Origin: Gyromitra esculenta
Lineage: Eukaryota; Ascomycota; Pezizomycetes; Pezizales; Discinaceae
Assembly (NCBI GenBank): GCA_038503075.1
Contig: JBCAML010000023.1
Span: forward strand, 840,153-904,152
Direction of reading: 5' to 3'
Length of the DNA stretch: 64,000 nt
Part shown: positions 1 through 11,739 of the stretch, piece by piece
How positions within the stretch are numbered: the stretch's first letter is position 1
How the letters are laid out: each line of letters begins with the position of its first letter
Position numbers and translations under genes: made by a program
The notes under the pieces: model-generated
What the model saw: the letters and a program-made list of their open reading frames with translations, nothing else
The model's database searches: none
Told to the model about the DNA's origin: nothing

Positions 1-3000
1 AATCGTGTAGAGATGAAGGGAATAGCCTCAGAGTCTTGAGCCAGACTCAATCTCTAGAGGGAAACGACTAAGTTTGGTCAGCGAGGTAGAGCGTAGGGGT
101 TAACGGGACTACCTCGATTAGAATTGACCCATTAGCCTAGCTATCGATATTTCTGTAAGCTGTGCGGCTCAAAAAATTTTTTTTGGCAAGTACCCCTGCT
201 TTGGTGAGCGTGAAATAGAATGAACAACGACAAACCATCACATCCCTACTAGCTCTAGGGCTTTGCCTCTACTCACTCCCCACCATTGATAGTCACGAAA
301 AGCCGGTATAGCTGGGGCACTGATCCCGCACTCTCTGTTTCCTCTCCCATCTTTCGTAAACTCCACCACTCTCCTTCCTGCCTTGACAGTGCAGAGGAAG
401 TGGATTCTCGTTGGCTTACAACGCCATTTGCCATCACTATGGCCTCTAGATTTGATTCCTATCCTCTCCTTCCCTTGCACCTTTTCATTGTGTCTACTGC
501 TAATCGTGAATAATAGCGCCGCTGGCACCTACGGCAAAATAAGGGGAGTCCTGTGATCGCACCTTTGTCTTTGTGTGCTGGATCAGGTGGTGCCTCATCT
601 CAGACGGGCGCAATTCCCGAGTCAGGATTAACAGCCTCGATCTCACTGGTCATTGGCGGTAAGAGGGACACCGTCAGCAGCTCTGAAGCCATCTGGACGG
701 ACGGGCATCGATCAGGGAAAGCAGGCTCCTGGTCCCGTCGCATCACCTGGTGATGTTGCGCGAACGGCAATCCTTCTGGATTGCTGTGGTATGATAACTA
801 TTTTTTTCTCCTTTCATCTATTTCTCTCCCTTTTCATCGTTTATGTGGTGGTTTCGATGTTGGTAGATTTGCTGTAATTAGTACTTTGATTCACTTGTAA
901 TTCAGATATTCAAATGATAATTCCTCTGCTGTGTGCATGCTTCTTGTTTCTCGTTAAGTGTTCTGTAGATAAAGTGAATTGCAATAGCATGTGCGTTTCT
1001 AGAGGTAAGAGACAGACACCAAAAAAAAAACCTTGCAGAGTTTTCGCTGAAATCATCAAAATTCAACAATAGTTTAGGATTCCAGCGAGCATGCTATCAG
1101 TAACCCGCACACGTATGTAAAAGGCTCAGGACCCACGAGAGCAAAAAGCGATGGCTGATCTCCCTGGTTTTCCAGCAACAAAACGTGGCTCCGGTCGTCT
1201 AAGGAGGCCACAGACGAAGACTAAATTGCTTGTCAATCCTGGGCCAACAGCAAGCCAGGTTGCTAATCGTAGCAAATCAAGGGAAAGAGATCAGCTGCTA
1301 GTCTTGGTGTCGATTGCGAGATGTCAAATTCAGGATCTGCTCCTGCCAACAGGAAAATCAACGAAGTCAACAAAACCATCCGGAAAATCATCAGCAATGT
1401 CATCAACGGATCATCTGCGAAACTGTCCACGAAATCATCCGCAGTATCATCCGCAGTATTTTCATCAGTGTCAGTGATTCTCTTTTCATCTCTGCTTCCA
1501 TATCTCGAGGATGTTAATTGTCCTTCTCTAGCTTCCGGCCTGCGTGACCTTTTCCAGCCAACTTTGGCACCTGAGCCGCGTGAGTAAAAGTGAGTCAAGG
1601 GACCAGCAACCAGCTGGCATCCGAGATCCAACCAATTGAGGAAACAAGGTCGACGGAAATTCTCAGAATTTTCAAAATTGCGATGGATGCAAACTCTACT
1701 GTAGCTCTGTTAGCCACGTTTAGCGAATACGCGGTGCTATAAGAGAGTTCAATGCGCATTGCAAGTCAAGATCGACATGCTTCGAATTACAAACAATTTG
1801 CATTACAGGAGCCGAAAGTCACCGATGATTTCGCAACGCGCAAGCATATGGGTATGGAGAGAATAGAGGGACAACAATTCTGGCAGAAAGAAAAAAGTTT
1901 CTGGTTTCGCGAAGCGTCGATAAACCGGATGACTGAGAAGAGGTTGGGAGAATTGTGAGGAGTTGAAGTTAAAAAAAAAAACTGTCGAGTAACTGACACC
2001 ATTTCGTATCGTCTGGTGGCTGTTGTATCAGCTCTTGAATCAGAAGACTTTCTACCCGAGATGGACGAGGACTTGGATTGTCGTAAGGATTACCGGCAAG
2101 GGTGTTTTGGCGGGGAAGTGGTCGGCAAAAAGACACGCCGTACTACAGCAGTGATACTTACTGAGCAGGGTCGCCAAAGAAACGTTGTTGTTTCTCGCGG
2201 CTACACGCCACCCTTAATGGCTCGATGGAGGTGTTAAAGCAAAAATTGTAGTAATTCCAACCATGTATGCTTACGGTTTCATCATGAATCAACAACTCAT
2301 CCACTATTGACGGCGGCTGGAGTATTGGCCTCTTAGAAAGTAGAGACTCTATCAAGTGATCGCGTAACTACTATTGATGCCTCTTCAGCCAATATTGCCC
2401 TTCCTCTGAAAGTAAATCAGAAAGGATTGCTCCCACGTTAGCACCTTTACCCGTTACACCGGTAGCAATTCCTCCTCTTCAGCAACTCTCCATCGGTTTC
2501 CTCCTACAGTAATACTACTAGCTAAGTTTATTAGCAGGCTCTTTACCACCTTTTGGGCCAATACTATCTTGGCCTACTTAGGCACCTCGCCAATATCGAT
2601 AGCACCCGTCACCACTTCGCAGACAGGGCACAAACGCAGCTGACGTCTCGTGGGCCCCCTGTCTCATATCTAAGAAGAAGTGAAAGGTTGAAAGAGGATG
2701 AAGCAACAATGCTATCGACATTTTCGTTCAAGAAATTACTCGTACATACATGGTACTAGCAGAGCAGTGCGAAGATTTAGAAGGGGTTCTTAAGTACGAT
2801 GTATTTTTGCGTTGCCCATAACAATAGCAGACCAAGAACCAGGAAAAGGAGACGTAAGAAGCAAAACCTTGTCGCCAATGAGCTCGTTGAGTGACTCAGC
2901 TGTAAAGAACCCCCGAATGATCTCTCAAGGTACGTATCCATTGACTCCACGCAAAGCGTTACAAACAGCGTTCAGATCGTTTAGTTCACATATATTCTAA

Positions 3001-3463
3001 CGGGATGACGCCGACAGGAGCTCAGCTTTATTTCTTGTCCGCTGTGCATTTGTTTGCTCCAGACTCATCTGCAAACAGGGGTTGATCAGCTGTTCAACTT
3101 ATCAATCTAGCCATACAACCATTCTTGGGATCGTTCTTCGTAGTTTCTGACTGGTAAATTCGTCCTTTCTGGGCCAGCAATAGACTGTGTTTGTAGTACT
3201 GTAATCCTCAGATTCGTCGTTAGGAAACCAGGTGGATTCATGTGCATAACACGAAGGACAATACTCCTGACGTTGTACATACAATCCTAAGGCTAACGCT
3301 AAGGATTGAGATACATAAACGACATTAGGTCACTTCTTGCGCAGTAGTTGCCAATTTGCGAGATCTCCCTTGCTGCACGAGAGGGGTTTACGTGGTTGAC
3401 AGTACTCTTTGATATTCCAACGAACGTGTGTATGAAACTTGTGGAACAACAAGAGCACCGATC
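1..3463. other. No gene seen
   Basis: Only short frames without family resemblance. At 1350-1480 an AATCATC/CCGCAGT cryptically repetitive stretch gives Ser-rich frames on one strand and Asp-rich frames on the other. Confidence 0.5.
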
Positions 3464-3757
3464 GTTTTTGTTGGAATTTATGGTGACTGTATATTTCCTA
3501 ATTTGTTTGTATTATTGTTTATCTCCATGCATATATTATTGGTTATTGGGATGCATAGATAACGGAGTCATTTTATTACTTATTTGGGTTTAATAGTCTA
3601 ATCTTTCACTTTGTTATAGATTTGGGATGTCATATCTCGTTTATACTTGCTATGTTAATACGTTGTATAGGAAATGAGTCATGTTTACACAGCTGAAACG
3701 TTCCGTTATCATCTTATGTAACACAACTCATGTTTTCCTTGTTTTTACGTTTACTTG

Positions 3758-4166
3758 TTTCACGGATTAACGGAACTGATGGGTTAGGGTTCGGGAATTA
3801 AGGGTTGTAATGGGTGATGGGTTTTATAATGTCTTTGTTGTTCGGTTAGGCTTCGGTAATGAGTCATGGGAGGATAAAGCGGGGTATTTAAGGGAAGGAT
3901 TTTTGGTCGTTTTGTATTCTTTTCTCTTCTTCCTTTAAGCAATGTTCTTACCTTACTTCTACTGTATTACTTTAATACTACCTCGATTCTACCTCAGAAT
4001 CCTCGCTGTCGCTGTCGCCGTGAAAACCTTTACACTTAACTCACCTTGAGTTAGACCCACGTAGGACCTGTAGAAACATCGTGACTCTTGTTTGACTTCT
4101 CGCTTAAGTAGCACTGCTCACCTTCAGGGATACTGAAGGGCTTAACAAAGAGTTCGAACCGTGAGA
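3758..4166 (+). mobile_element. Nested 409-bp insertion inside LTR copy 1
   Basis: TTTCACGGATTAACGG ... ACCGTGAGA with imperfect terminal inverted repeats (TTTCACGG / CCGTGAGA) and a 5-bp duplication ACTTG on both sides (3753-3757, 4167-4171). It has no coding capacity. It shares its sequence, inverted, with 4315-4706. The element type is unclear: the 5-bp duplication fits an LTR, but the ends are not TG...CA. Confidence 0.75.
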
Positions 4167-4314
4167 ACTTGGCAGTTTTACGGGGTCAAAAGGCTTTCCC
4201 ACCTATATTTTTACCACGGTCAGAGAATAGCTGCTTGTGTATAAATACTCTGTATATTCCTCAGTTATTTCCTTTCGTTCTACAGACAATCATTGATAGA
4301 CAATCAAGACATTA

Positions 4315-4706
4315 TCTCACGGTTGTGTCCCTCGCTAAGCCCTTCAGTATCCCTGAAGGTGAGCAGTGCTACTTAGACGGGGTAAACAACACGTTCGAGG
4401 AGTGCAATGTTTTCTACAGGTCCTACGAGATGTTTCTATCTCCAGGCAAGATAAAGGCAGCGAAGTAAGCAGCAACAGCGAGGGTTCTGAGGTAGAACCG
4501 TGATAGTATTAAAGTAATACAGGTAGAAGTGAAACGAGAACGTTGCTTAAGAAAAGAAGAAGAAGAGAATAAAGCAGAGCAAAATCCATCCTTAAATACC
4601 CGAAGGAAACCGAAATACAATAACATTATCTTTTTACTGCAACCCCTAAACCATAACAACCGACAAGCCAGTACCTAACCCTATACCCAATTATCAATCC
4701 GTGAAA
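4315..4706 (-). mobile_element. Nested 392-bp insertion, same family in opposite orientation
   Basis: TCTCACGGTTG ... TCCGTGAAA flanked by CATTA (4310-4314 and 4707-4711). It is a diverged inverted copy of 3758-4166; the shared block around CCTTCAGGGATACTGAAGGG is nearly identical. The pair could fold into a long hairpin with a loop of about 150 bp. Confidence 0.75.
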
Positions 4707-5216
4707 CATTAGACCTAAACTCGAATCCTCCTATTCTCGTTTATATCTCGTCTTCCTCAGAGATTATAGTCACTTCGCTCCCCTTAAAAGGATTCCGACC
4801 TTAGATACACTCGAGACTCATCGCTCTTGCTGTTCTTCCACTGTTATTGATTTCCACCTCTCGGTCATCCATTTCAATAGTTTTTACTGGAGCCTAACGA
4901 TCGATCAATGTTATCTGAAAAACCTGATTGTCGGTAATCCTGATGGCAATTTAGTGGTTTGTTGCTGTTGTCTTTTCGAGTTGGGAAAAGCTCTGAGAGA
5001 ATGACTAGATTTTTTTTGTTTATTGAGCGTCGTTGCCCCTCAGCTCCCGCAACACGTTCCCCACGGACTGAAACGTAGTCGACACTGAACTGGGTGCAAG
5101 TATTCAAGCTACATTAGCTCCATGAGAAGCTATAAAAGTTTTAGAAAATCTGGGGATCTGAAGCGCAAGCTCTTAACTTTAGACCTAATTTAGTTGAGGT
5201 CTTTTGGTTGCTATTC

Positions 5217-5438
5217 TATCCCTTAGACTGTCGAGCCCGTTTAAATTTTGGAGCACTAACCGGATATGGAAGGCACGATATGTTCAACCCGAAAATCAAA
5301 GGCTTCGGCATGAGCTTATCTGACCGCTTGTGAAGCCTTGATATGCCAACTCTACTCATTCTCAGAGCAGAACATATCATGTCCTCTATATCTGGTTAGT
5401 GCTCTAAATTTGAATCGGGCCTGGCGGTCTAAGGGATA
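5217..5438. mobile_element. TA-flanked MITE with terminal inverted repeats of about 65 bp
   Basis: The ends read TATCCCTTAGAC and GTCTAAGGGATA, and the arms (about 5217-5285 and 5374-5438) match with scattered, mostly transition differences, including the block AGCACTAACCRGATAT. TA at both borders fits a Tc1/mariner-type non-autonomous element. No coding. Confidence 0.75.
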
Positions 5439-7839
5439 CTTGCATCTGGCTTGGCGCGACCTACATCACACCTTGCCAATGTGATGAATCCGTAAAGGGT
5501 GGTCTGGGCGGTAAAGGGTACCTTTTAGCTAGAGGACCCCCATCTGGTACGGATTTATTTGGATTTTTATTGCAGAGGTAATTTTAAATTCAGATAGGTG
5601 AGTGATGGCTTGTGCTTGTCGAGGGAACCTGTTGCTATGTTCTGAAATATTCTTCAGGGGTGTATCTTGTCATTATGCTGTTTTTTCATACTTCTACACA
5701 GCTCTTATGAAGGAATTTTGTAATAATTGCGAAAAAAATAAAGAAAAGCTCTCAAAGCTTGTGAAATTTATTTTATATGGATTTGAAAGGGGGTACAAGT
5801 AGGTCATCATGCCGCGGTGGATAATTGAGCCCGCGACGCCAAGCCACGGTCCATGGGATACTATTGTAACTTACTTTATTGGTGGGACTTCGCATGCTGT
5901 GGATATAGTGATCGATGAGGGCGTATTTGATCAGTAGTACCTACGGAGTTCCGAACTCGTTTGCTATATTCTGTTAGTGCATAACTAGCGTTTGCAGTAG
6001 GTGCGGTCTGGTCCCACGATCATGAGCACTTCCCGGGTAATTGTTGATTAATTTACTGATTGATCGATTCCTTGTTCATACACGCATAGTGACTCCTGTG
6101 GAGGTCGCAGTGTTGGCGCTGAGTGACACAGTATGTACCAAGATTGTAAAGGTCAGCAGGCAGGATCTTGTAAAAGTTTCTGGGTACAGCACGAGGGCTC
6201 CGCGTAGAACTGGTCGTTGTATGTAGGTGTGACAGGAATTGATCTTGAATGATGGAATGATATCACTTGCTAGGTGTAAGGTACTCTGTTAGACTTTATG
6301 GAATACTCTCCCAAAATACCTATCTAGGTAATCAACGAGCCGTTACGGGTTGGCGGCGGGATCTGATGAATCGTATCTACACTACTGGCTACACGAATTC
6401 CAGAAAACCTTTGCTCCTGGTATCGAGATAGAACTTCCATTCATACATTGCCCAGTGGTTATGCTTTTGCTCCTGGTATTCGTAGCATTAGAATTGCTTA
6501 ATCCAGCTGGATACGCATACGTGTCACAGCATTTATGCATTTTAAGTCAAAACGCATAGGGCTATCTTCTCTCGTTAGAACGGTTGGTACTGTGTTGCCA
6601 GAGGATATTTCAGAATACAGCTAGAAAAACAGCAACCTCGACTCGCTAAGATCTACAGGATTGTATCTTACATCCCTTTATAGTTATATAAATGCTGGCG
6701 TGACTTAAAACTTCATGAATTCTAGGCTCCATCCTGTTTACATTCCGGGATATATGTGATTTAAGTATCTCAGACCGAAGATGAATCTTGTTTTTCCAAT
6801 TATTACGAAATTTACGTTTACTACAACAAAGCCATAGGTTAACAGGCAAGGAAAACAGTACTATAGCATTCCTCTTCTCCAAGGCCACGATAAACAAATA
6901 AAAGTTATATTTTAGTTCCGTTGTCTTGTGGATATAAAAAGAATAAGCAGATGCGGTGCACGTGTAACTAGCAGACTTTTGAGCGAATACTACTCTATCT
7001 CCTGGTTACCGTGTGGGCGTCAACCTCACTCTCACCCCAACTACAACACCCACCAGCTGTCCTAACTCCACCCCCTCTCGTTCATTCACCCCGGCCCCAG
7101 CTTCCCCATCAGTCTTGCTACTCTCACTACTACTCCCCGTTCCCTCGCCCCCCCGTTCCGCTATCCATGGGTCCGATTACCAGCCCCCCCTCCATGTTTG
7201 AGGCCGAAGCCGGACACTCACCATACGTCAGTCTGAAACAGCTTTCGAGGATGATTCTCTCAAGATAATCCTTCATAGCGTTCATCTCCTCCACATTATC
7301 TAGGGAAACTCAAAAGCCCAAATGACCGGGGTTTTCTCTCTTGAGTGCTTGTACCAAGCCCTCCTTAAATCAAGGCTAGCCACTACGTGATCGAGGTGGC
7401 CTTAATTTTTGCCACGGACAGCTTTGTTTCGAATGTCAAGCAAGTCAAAAAAGGGCAAAAACTGCAATGGCCGCCAGCCTTATCGTCCGGCCGCGGCTAT
7501 CCAGAAGAGTCTGATCTGCTGCACATTGACTTGAAATAAATTTATCGTATCTATCACTTTCACCATTAACGAAACGTTTGCCGGTGGAGTTATGATAGGA
7601 CGTTGGTCAGTGAGAGGATTATACAGTACCTCTATATCGACAAATTTCGTTACACCCATCACAACTCCCTCCCTTTCGATGAAAGGAGCTGTGCATATTA
7701 TTACTGGGCTTGTTATATTCTGCCACGCTTTTGGCAGGAAACGTTGAGTATCTCGAAACTGTGCACCCGTTTCTCCTATCTCGAAAAGGTTTCTAGCAAA
7801 ATCTATATCCCTAAAAACAGTTCAATCCATCTTGTCTAG
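5439..7839. other. No gene seen; CT-rich stretch
   Basis: Nothing recognisable except a strand-asymmetric C/T-rich block at 7010-7200 that yields Pro/Ser-rich frames. No domain, no splice-supported exon. Confidence 0.5.
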
Positions 7840-7844
7840 TGTGG

Positions 7845-7940
7845 TCCTCGAGGCCGCCCGCATATTTGAAGGCCTACCTCGAGTAGCTCGAGTATATGAG
7901 GGGCTGCCTCGAGTCGGCTCGAGGTGGCTCGATAAACTTG
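7845..7940. repeat. CTCGAG-rich cluster left of the hAT relic
   Basis: CTCGAG or close variants recur about six times in 95 bp. The same motif appears at 8387-8426 and 8713-8735. This could be the subterminal motif array of the hAT element whose transposase end lies at 8011-8360. Confidence 0.5.
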
Positions 7941-8010
7941 AGATATATACTGAAAAAGAGTTTATATAAAAAAAACAAAGGAAATGGTCACTAGCTAGGA
8001 CATTATAAAG

Positions 8011-8360
8011 TTATACTGCTTCGCTAACAAGATCCCCCAAGCCACTAACCCTTAGAACCTGAGGTTCAAATTCTTTGCTTCTCTCAGTTTTAACCTCCCA
8101 TTCTCCTACCACCGGCCAACCCAACCAACTTTTTGCTAGTAGCAGTGCACTCCTAGAAGAATCTAATACCCGGTTCCTCTTTTTTATTATAATATCACCA
8201 GCTTGAGGAGATAGCTGCTCTGAAGGAACACTAGCAGCCAGGACTGATATATAATCTCGGGTAATTCTAGCTAACTCAGGAAATCTATTGCTATTTGCTT
8301 CCCACAAATCAAGCCTAGTAACGGTCTTAGAACATACGCTGACAAGCTCGTCTAAATAGA
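8011..8360 (-). pseudogene. hAT-family transposase C-terminal (dimerisation) relic
   Basis: The minus-strand frame reads DFYLDELVSVCSKTV, then LWEANSNRFPELARITRDYI, SVPSEQLSPQAGDIIIKKRN and ALLLAKSWLG. This is the hATC dimerisation domain (typical W..N..RFP.LA..ARDYLSIPASS.PSER.FS.AGDIITKKRN). The rest of the transposase is absent. The canonical SER/FS positions are altered (SEQ, SP). It is a decayed DNA transposon remnant. Confidence 0.75.
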
Positions 8361-8437
8361 AATCAATCTGTGATTTAACTTACATGCTCGAGGGGCTCGA
8401 AGAAAGCAGTCACACATGCCTCGAGGTATTGTTGGCT

Positions 8438-8678
8438 GTCAAAAATGATCGACTTTTGACGCTGCAACCAAAAAACACCAATATGTGTACACACGATAGT
8501 TTCCACAGCTACAATGAGTAAAAATAAGTAACTTAAGTAAATAAAGTGAGTTTAAGTATATATTAGTACCTTGCATATTGATGTATATTGTGGTAGCATC
8601 TTGGGGAACTCGGACCCAGAACATATTGCGTCACAATGTTTCTTTGGTTGCAGTATTGAAAGTTGGCTATTTTTGACA
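8438..8678. mobile_element. MITE-like element with 39-41 bp inverted arms
   Basis: The left arm (8438-8476) and the right arm (8638-8678, reversed) share GTCAAAAAT ... ACTTT ... CTGCAACCAAA, with mainly transition differences. No target duplication was recognised. It lies next to the hAT relic and may be a non-autonomous derivative. Confidence 0.55.
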
Positions 8679-8739
8679 ACTAAAAATACATCGTGCTCGT
8701 GAGCTCCAAACTTCATGCTAACTCGAGGCGAGGCCTCGA

Positions 8740-10934
8740 GCGGCCATGTCTCGTGGACCACACTGGTCCAGCCACATTGGCTACTCGAATAGAGTTGTGT
8801 TGCCATGAAATTCGTCTCTGGCGACTCACAATATATCCAATAGATGGAGTATATCTTTGCCCCCAGCTTTGTGGAAATAGGGAAGATACTCAGAGCTTCT
8901 GCAGCAGACAGAGAGCTGGCCCATGACCATTTACGTCTCCCGCAATCGCATAGACGTCAACACATGTACATCTCTCCGCCATGATAAAGATTTCCCAACA
9001 ACAACGAAATCGCCCAATCAGGATTTCTTTTTCGAGACAGTACCATATCCTTACGCGAAGAATATCCCAAAAAAATCAAGCAACCCTTCGTAAAGGAGAA
9101 AATCCGTTACAATCACTAGCTTCCACCTATGCGATTATAAGCCGCGCCGAAAAACCCTTTGGCAGCATCCTAAACCTCCTACCCACCTTTAAGTGCCCTG
9201 TGAAAAGGAGGCCGCAATAGCAAGGCACCATGTCCTCTGCCAGTGCAGGTGAATCAAGGCTTCCCAATCAACAGAATGCCTGAATTTGACCAGTTCTCAC
9301 TTTTCTAATATATGTTAATAACCAGAATCGTCTCTAGGATATTTTTAACGGTATAAAAATACCACAGCGCTATCACCCATCCCCTTAGAAGCCAAATAGA
9401 CATGATAATTCAAATTAGAGTGGTCTCGCTATATTCTCCATAGGTTTACACACCGTACCCTTGGTTCCGTTTTTCGCCACTTCGCCCCCAGGAAAATTTG
9501 TCCTTCTTTTCATCCTTCTGGTCGGATCATTTCGCTCAAAGTTGGCCAGGTCCCCATCATCCCGTGAAACGTCCCCTTTGCCAGAACAGCCATTGGATAA
9601 GGATTTTTCTATCGCCTATCAATCGGGGAAAATCTTCGTTAGCAGTGCTTGAAATAAACCGCCGAGTAAGTTTCAGCCGTTATAAAGCGTTTTGAGGTAA
9701 TCTACTACATGCAGAAACAGGTTTGTCTAACTTGAGTCCTTATACGACACATTTCTTCCTTCAAAGTCGATAAACACGGTAGCAGAGCTAAATTTGTTGC
9801 CGCAGTAGAAAGGCTTGCTGGTGCTCTGACCACAATCAAAGAGTAGATCACCAAGCTCTACTGAAGCTTCGTGAGCCCACTGATCATCCACGAGATAGTA
9901 CTTTACTAGACGTTATTTACTAGCGATTTTACTACTGCCGCCGGCCTTACAGTGATCGAAATGTTTGCGGGTAGCGTTGTTAAGTCATGGCCAGTATAGA
10001 ACTCGAAACAGCGTTTGTTTCGGCATTTTAATAACGATACCGCTAAGAACGCTAGAAGAACGAGGCCATCTGACGGTCGGCATAATCGGCCATAATGGGG
10101 CAGAGGACAGTAGGTGGGGGGTTGTCCAACAGCCCGGATAGAGATAGCTGCTGGGTGGTTAAAGGTTACCTAGTCGGGTATCAAAGCGGTCCCTAGGGGA
10201 CAAAAATGAGAGTTCCAGTATTGAAGAATGTTCCTTTAATAGCGTGCGTGTATCCCCTCTATAAGTCTGGGGCTGAGAACGCAGCTGCTCGGGCATTCAA
10301 TATGCTAACCTCTACTCCACACAATGACCCCAAGTGATTATGCATGAAGGAAGCACCGCAAGCAGCGAAATGTCGCGAGTCGTTTTATTCTTCTTGGCGT
10401 CTAACGCCACGGGAACATTCTTTGTGTTTCTGTTAGAGTACTATAGCGTAGGGATAGTGGCCTTGCGGAGTTCCCCGGAGGCCATACTATTCGTTCCTAC
10501 AATTTGTGGTGTAAAGCGGTTTACACAGTCTTCCTATAATATGGTTCCGTAATTTTGAGTGTGATTTGAGGCTTCATGATTACAAGCTCCGTTCCGTATT
10601 TATTCCTCAATATTAACAATACGAAAGAATAGATGGCAGCTCCAACCGGAGATTAATGATAGTTTTTATGAGATAGCTCCACGTGTCTACGGGAAGATAT
10701 CTACTTGAATAAGAAAACAAGCTTTTGTTTATGTCATAAAAAGTATGAGGCTTAAAACAAAGAAAATAATAGTGGCAGTAAACTGCTACAGAAAGGGGTA
10801 CGGAGGCCTATAGCAACCATCCCGCGATAATTCGAAACCCAAAACCTGAATTCACCCCCCAGAAACAAATTCCACAAGTTCACTCGCAAAAAGAAGTAAT
10901 AGGTGTCACTACGATAACAATATAGAGAGGGCCT
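8740..10934. other. No gene seen
   Basis: Short frames only, none with recognisable motifs or supporting promoter and intron signals. Confidence 0.5.
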
Positions 10935-10939
10935 GAAAC

Positions 10940-11128
10940 TGTTGGAGTTTCGGATCACGATCGAGTACTATTTGAGCTTGGATGCCGAATGAGATACAAA
11001 CAAAGCAGGCAGTAAATATGCAGGAGCTCGGCCGACCAATAGAAAGGCCCCAAAGCTCGTCTGGCTATCAAATCCCTACATGCGGAGTCCTGAGTACTTA
11101 TTAGGGTGCAATATCAGTAGTTTCAACA
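10940..11128 (+). mobile_element. Solo LTR, family B, copy 1
   Basis: TGTTGGAGTTTCGGATCACG ... AGTTTCAACA, 189 bp, TG...CA ends. The left flank is GAAAC. The right flank, once the adjacent family A LTR is removed, is GAAGC: a 5-bp duplication with one transition. Homologous to 37215-37417 and 38381-38582. Confidence 0.8.
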
Positions 11129-11132
11129 GAAG

Positions 11133-11340
11133 TGTTGGAGAAGCTTCCTAATACGGGGTGCCTCCACGAGTGTAGCTCTGGAGTCGGAAATGATTGAGAC
11201 AGGTACCCGAGCACACGGGCACTTGGGCGCCAGAGGGTGAGCTATTTAGATAGGGGTCGTATGCCCACCTCAAGCAAGCCTAATAAATACAAGCAATCGA
11301 GAGTCCACTATTCCTCCCTACGTGCCTCAATATTACAACA
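11133..11340 (+). mobile_element. Solo LTR, family A, copy 1, inserted at the edge of a family B LTR
   Basis: TGTTGGAGAAGCTTCCTAAT ... AATATTACAACA, 208 bp, flanked by a perfect AGAAG duplication (11128-11132, 11341-11345). Its target overlaps the last base and the target duplication of the family B LTR to its left, so it inserted later. Homologous to 49027-49239. Confidence 0.85.
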
Positions 11341-11739
11341 AGAAGCAGTGACAAAATATCGAGTGATATTCCATGAAGTATCTATTTGCGATTTTTTCGA
11401 TTTATGATAGATAGATAGATAGGTGAACCATACATGCATCCAACCCTTTGGGCTATGGCAGCTAGAGCTAAAGAAAAAGGACACCACAAAGCAATTTAAA
11501 TAGCAATTTAATCACTGTCCTCTCCATACTCGTTCCAAGGTTTCTCCATCTCCATAGCTCATCTCTTTCAAGCATATAGAACTATTTATAAGTTTCGTTC
11601 GGCGATTGAGAAGTCTTGACTGAAACAAGATTATCGTTTTAAGTGGAGATTGTTAGCTACTGTGAGAAAAACACATCAATCTGGACCTATACATCTGGCC
11701 CCATCGATTCACCACCAACCTATCCTCTTCTTCAACACA

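Larger units (their letters stand above)
3469..4879 (+). mobile_element. Solo LTR, family C, copy 1, with two nested insertions
   Basis: The element TGTTGGAATT ... TTTCAATA is flanked by a perfect 5-bp duplication GTTTT (3464-3468 and 4880-4884). Removing the two insertions (3758-4166 and 4315-4706) and one copy of each of their target duplications leaves 600 bp, matching the 599-bp copy at 33737. It ends in CAATA rather than the canonical CAACA. Confidence 0.8.
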
